In this document: positions 60,642 through 64,000 of the stretch, one piece after another
Layout: each line of letters starts with the position of its first letter
Position numbering within the stretch: position 1 is the first letter of the stretch
Assembly (NCBI RefSeq): GCF_014203735.1
Contig: NZ_JACHJQ010000010.1
Span: 186,001-250,000, forward strand
DNA length: 64,000 bases
Source: Actinophytocola algeriensis
GTDB taxonomy: Bacteria > Actinomycetota > Actinomycetes > Mycobacteriales > Pseudonocardiaceae
Direction of reading: 5' to 3'
The notes under the pieces: generated by a model
The model's input: only the letters and a program-made list of their open reading frames with translations
What the model was told of the DNA's origin: nothing
Database searches by the model: none
Made by a program: the position numbers and the translations under genes

Positions 60642-63600
60642 CAGTCCACCTCCGGCCGGTTGCCGGTATCGGCGTGGCGCATGGCGTCGCCGAGCCTCGC
60701 CGCGACCACACCCACCTGCGGGGTGTCCAACATGGACAGGTGGTTGCCCGGCACGGTCACCGTCTCGGCGAGCGACCCGGCCCAGTGCCGCCAGCCGTTG
60801 TCCGGGCTCGCGAACATGCTGCGGAGCGCGCGGTGCGCACCGGCGAAGGCGGACGGCAGCTCCTCGGTCGCCCGCAGTACCAGCAACCGCCGGTCCAGCT
60901 TCTCGAAGCGGTACGCGATCGTGGCCTGGTAGTTGGCCCGGAAGACCCCGTACAGCCTGCGGAGCAGCTGCGGCGACCCGTCGGCGGGCAGGATGCCGAG
61001 CTCGATCGTCGTGCGGAGGACCGCGTCGAACAGGTCGCCCGCGTTCTCGCCGACCGGGTCGGGTTCGGCGGCCAGCCGCTCCTCGCCACCCGAATACCAG
61101 AGCAGTTCGCGGAAGAACAGGAGGATCAGCTGCTTCTCGTCGAGCGGGGTCCTCGGCCCGTCCCCGATCGCCATGGTGTCGAGCAGCGTCACCGTGGACA
61201 GCTCCGCCTCGTCGAGCCTGCCTGCGATCTCGTACGCGACGTAACCGCCGAACGACCAGCCGGCGAGGTGGAAGGCGCCCGCCGGGTGCACCCGGCGGAT
61301 CGCCGCGAGGTACGAGTCCGCGATGGCCTCCATCGACGCCATCGGCACGGTGCCCGGTTCGGCGCCCGCCGCCTGCAGGCCGTACACCGCGCGTCCGGCG
61401 GGGAGGTGCCGGACCAGCTCGCGGTAGCAGAAGACGTTGCCGCCGATGGGGTGGACGAGGAACAGCGGCGGCCCGTCCCCGTGCTCGCGCAGGGGAACGA
61501 CGGGGTCGAAGGCGCGGTGGTCGTCGCGGGACCGGATGGCGGCGGCGAGCTCCCTGGCGGTCGGGCCCGCGAGGAACGCGTGCAGCGGCAGCTCCACTCC
61601 CCACCGCCGCGCGATGGTCATCGCGACCCGGGTGGCGCCGATCGACGTGCCCCCGGCGTCGAAGAAACTCGTGTCCACCGCGAGCTCGTCGAGCCCGGCG
61701 AACTCCGCCAGCACACCGGCGACCGTCACCTCGAGGTCGTCGCCCGGCGGGCTCTGGTCGCCGACGGCCGGTGACCTGCGCGCGCCGAGCGCACGCAGTG
61801 CCGCGTCGTCGCGCTTTCCGCTCGGGGTCAGCGGAATCGCGTCGACCCACTGGAACGTCGACGGCACCATGTGCGGTGGCAGGACCTGGCGCAGCTCGGC
61901 GCGCAGCGTGTCGGTCCCGGCCCGGTGCGGGCCGCCGACCAGGAAGGCCCGCAGCACCGCGTCCGCGCCGCCGAGCCTGCTCGGCACGACCGCCACCTGC
62001 TCGATGCCGTGGTGCTTCCCGCCCACCGCGAGCAGCGCGAGCTCGACCTCGGCGCTCTCGACCCGGTAGCCCCGGACCTTGACCTGGCCGTCGGCACGGC
62101 CGAGGCACACGATGTCACCGTTCGCCAGGCTGATGCCGATGTCACCGGTGCGGTAGCGGACCGAGCCCCGGGGCCCGGCGACGAACCGCTGAGCGGTGAG
62201 GGCCGGCCGGTTCTCGTACCCCAGCGCGACGGCGGGACCCTCGACGTAGATCTCGCCCTTCACCCCGGGCGGCACCGGCCGCAGCCGTTCGTCGAGCAGC
62301 GAGACGCCCGTGTGCGCCACCGCCGTGCCCACCGGCGGCAGTGCCGGGTGGTCGGCCACCGCGGCGGGCAGCTCGTGCGCGAGCACGACGTGGGTCTCGG
62401 TGGGACCGTACTGGTTCTCGAGGGCCGTGGCCGGGTTCGCACCGCACAGCGCCCGGATCTCGGGAGTGATCCGCAGCTGCTCGCCGGAGGACACGATCCA
62501 CCGCAGGGACGCCGGGTACTCGCCGGTCGCGGCGGCGACCTCCGCGAGTGCCTGCAACGCCACGTAGGGCAGGAACACCCGCCGCACCCCGGCCCGGTTG
62601 ATGACGCCCAGCACCGCACCCATGTCCTGCCGGACCTCGTCGGCGATCATGCGGAGCGTGCCCCCGCCCGCGAGCGTCGAGAAGATCTCCTGGAAGGAGA
62701 CGTCGAAGCTCAGCGGCGCGAACTGCAGCGTGGTCGCGCCCACCGCCCCGCTGGCGCGGCGGTTCTGCCACTCGATGAGGTTGGCGAGCGCGCGGTGCGG
62801 CAGCGCGACGCCCTTCGGCTCACCGGTCGAGCCGGACGTGAACAACACGTAGGCGACGTCCTCGAGGTCGATCCTGGGCAGTGCCGGTGCGTCCGCGCCG
62901 GGGCCGCCGAGGAGGGCCGCTGGTTCGACGACCGTGGTCACCTCGGCGAGCACGGCCGCCCCGTCCTGGTCGGCCACCGTGAGGTACGGGCAGGCGATCG
63001 CCGCCATCTCACGGAGGCGGGCCGCCGGGTAGGCCGGGTCGAGCGGGACGACGGCGGCGCCGGCGCGCATCACGCCGAGCACCACCGCGATGAGGTCCAC
63101 CGACCGTCGCATGTGGACGGCCACGCGCGCCCCGGGCGGCATGCCCCTCGCGAGGAGCTCCTGCGCGACCGTGTCCGCGGCGTCCGACAGCCCTCGGTAG
63201 TCCTGCTCCTCCGCGTCGTCCGCGACCGCGGTGGCCGCCGGGCGCAGCGCCGCGACCCTGGCCACCATCTCGGTGACGTCGTGCCGTCGTGCCCGCGCGA
63301 GGTCGACCGGGCTGTCGAGCTCCCGCACCATCTCACCGAGCAGCTCGACGAAGGCCCGCCCGAACTCCGCGCACTGCGCGCCGGTCAGCGTGTCCCCGCC
63401 CGTGCTGATCCGCAGCGAGATCCGGCTGTCGCGCGGGTCGACCAGCACGGTGTTCAGCAGTGCGAAGTTGGTTTCCTCCCGCACGGTCACGTCCGTGAGC
63501 TCGATGTCGCCGGGAACGTCACCGAGGACGTCACCGAGGTTGTGGTAGCTCACGAAGTTGAACGCGGTGCCGAAGACCGGCAGGTCGCGGCCGGAGTCGA

Positions 63601-64000
63601 GCGCGGCGACCGGCAGCCGCCGGTGGCGGAACGCGTCCCGTTCCCACCGGACGATCCGCGCCACGGCCTCACGCCAGGTCTGCCGCCGGACGTCGAGGCG
63701 CACCGGAACGGTGTTGATGAACAGCCCGGCGCACAGGTCGGCGCCGTCGCGTTCCGGCCGGGCGTGGGTCACGGCCCCGGTCACGACGTCGTCCGACCCG
63801 GACATCATGCCCAGCGCGAGGCAGTGCGCGGTCAGCAGGACCGACTTCAGCGGCAGGCGGTGCCGAAGGGCGAACTCCTTGACCGACCGGTCCAGCCACC
63901 GAGGCAGGCTCATCGTCCTGACGTCGTCGTCCCCGGGAGCGACGTGCCTGCGGGCGGGTTCGATAGTCGTCGTCCGGGCCCCGGCCAGCGCCTGGTCCCA
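60641..64000 (-). CDS. NRPS module C-A-T-TE, 5' end outside window
   Basis: 1119 codons to the right edge, with no start seen. An ATG at 63913 is internal, because the frame continues upstream without a stop. Order: C-terminal half of a condensation domain (LCAGLFINTVPVRLDV, FNFVSYHNLGDV), then an adenylation domain (VLFTSGSTGEPKGVALPHRA, LSFDVSFQEIFSTLAGGG, ENQYGPTETHVV, RYRTGDIGISLANGDIVCLG, LTPSGKRDDAAL). A carrier with VDTSFFDAGGTSIGATRVAM and a type I thioesterase (FLVHPIGGNVFCYRELVRHL, HLAGWSFGGYVAYEIAGRL) follow. The DVSFQE A4 motif resembles domains for hydroxytyrosine/His-type substrates, but specificity is uncertain. The first gene seen of the seven-gene operon. Confidence 0.93.
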   Translation of the reverse strand, partial: WDQALAGARTTTIEPARRHVAPGDDDVRTMSLPRWLDRSVKEFALRHRLPLKSVLLTAHCLALGMMSGSDDVVTGAVTHARPERDGADLCAGLFINTVPVRLDVRRQTWREAVARIVRWERDAFRHRRLPVAALDSGRDLPVFGTAFNFVSYHNLGDVLGDVPGDIELTDVTVREETNFALLNTVLVDPRDSRISLRISTGGDTLTGAQCAEFGRAFVELLGEMVRELDSPVDLARARRHDVTEMVARVAALRPAATAVADDAEEQDYRGLSDAADTVAQELLARGMPPGARVAVHMRRSVDLIAVVLGVMRAGAAVVPLDPAYPAARLREMAAIACPYLTVADQDGAAVLAEVTTVVEPAALLGGPGADAPALPRIDLEDVAYVLFTSGSTGEPKGVALPHRALANLIEWQNRRASGAVGATTLQFAPLSFDVSFQEIFSTLAGGGTLRMIADEVRQDMGAVLGVINRAGVRRVFLPYVALQALAEVAAATGEYPASLRWIVSSGEQLRITPEIRALCGANPATALENQYGPTETHVVLAHELPAAVADHPALPPVGTAVAHTGVSLLDERLRPVPPGVKGEIYVEGPAVALGYENRPALTAQRFVAGPRGSVRYRTGDIGISLANGDIVCLGRADGQVKVRGYRVESAEVELALLAVGGKHHGIEQVAVVPSRLGGADAVLRAFLVGGPHRAGTDTLRAELRQVLPPHMVPSTFQWVDAIPLTPSGKRDDAALRALGARRSPAVGDQSPPGDDLEVTVAGVLAEFAGLDELAVDTSFFDAGGTSIGATRVAMTIARRWGVELPLHAFLAGPTARELAAAIRSRDDHRAFDPVVPLREHGDGPPLFLVHPIGGNVFCYRELVRHLPAGRAVYGLQAAGAEPGTVPMASMEAIADSYLAAIRRVHPAGAFHLAGWSFGGYVAYEIAGRLDEAELSTVTLLDTMAIGDGPRTPLDEKQLILLFFRELLWYSGGEERLAAEPDPVGENAGDLFDAVLRTTIELGILPADGSPQLLRRLYGVFRANYQATIAYRFEKLDRRLLVLRATEELPSAFAGAHRALRSMFASPDNGWRHWAGSLAETVTVPGNHLSMLDTPQVGVVAARLGDAMRHADTGNRPEVD

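Noticed and set aside
60641-63913. ATG 63913 as the start of the NRPS gene
   Set aside because: The frame stays open to 64000, and the sequence before and after belongs to the middle of a condensation domain, so the gene is cut by the window.

Overview
The window is high-GC DNA (roughly 70% by eye) from an actinomycete. GTG starts and 1-4 nt gene overlaps are frequent, and the gene content includes SARP and LuxR regulators, an NRPS with MbtH, EgtA, BetI/BetB/BetA/BetT, an I36-M23 secreted protein and a KstR-like box. A Pseudonocardiales-type genome (Saccharothrix/Lentzea/Amycolatopsis-like) is my inference, since there is no rRNA or other phylogenetic marker.

Layout. (1) 1-8156: the edge of a small biosynthetic locus. 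A divergent IPNS-like Fe(II)/2OG oxygenase (cut by the window) faces a tightly overlapped operon encoding a NodU/CmcH carbamoyltransferase, a free-standing LanB-like protein without an elimination domain, a PLP aminotransferase and an adenylation-PCP didomain. No precursor peptide is visible. This is my best candidate for an undescribed system. (2) 8157-12223: ISL3 and pentapeptide-repeat remnants, then an ArsR-like regulator overlapping a protein with two retropepsin-like active-site motifs, and an orphan EgtA. (3) 12359-18260: the choline-to-glycine-betaine regulon betI / betB-betA-betT with a 33-bp palindromic operator. (4) 18310-22974: gene remnants (HTH, glycosyltransferase, CBS protein, SLC13/NhaD permease) around an intact three-gene pntA1-pntA2-pntB transhydrogenase operon. 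(5) 22966-30600: two ABC exporters, a CPA1 Na+/H+ antiporter flanked by 25-bp repeats, and a TetR gene with a tandem palindromic operator. (6) 31000-32756: a STAS gene broken by one base and a GlxA-type AraC regulator. (7) 32886-40487: four secreted peptidases or wall-lytic enzymes (S8, S15, M15-like, I36-M23). (8) 40551-47064: an HPF-like protein, then a poly-gamma-glutamate-type locus (PgsB, PgsC, an NlpC/P60 hydrolase, a possible amidohydrolase and a tandem HAMP membrane protein) with no PgsA. (9) 47084-50189: an FAD oxidoreductase / PEP-utilising enzyme pair. (10) 50718-51637: an HsaD-like hydrolase behind a KstR-type box. (11) 51650-64000: a second natural-product cluster, with LuxR and SARP regulators and a minus-strand operon NRPS (C-A-T-TE, cut by the window) > PapA-like acyltransferase > SDR > FAD monooxygenase > lipase > P450 > MbtH.

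How the genes work together. Two specialised-metabolite loci bracket core and stress genes: compatible-solute synthesis, transhydrogenase, Na+/H+ exchange and envelope hydrolysis. Several non-essential genes between them are visibly decaying, either by single-base slips or by internal deletions. No tRNA, rRNA or CRISPR was seen.
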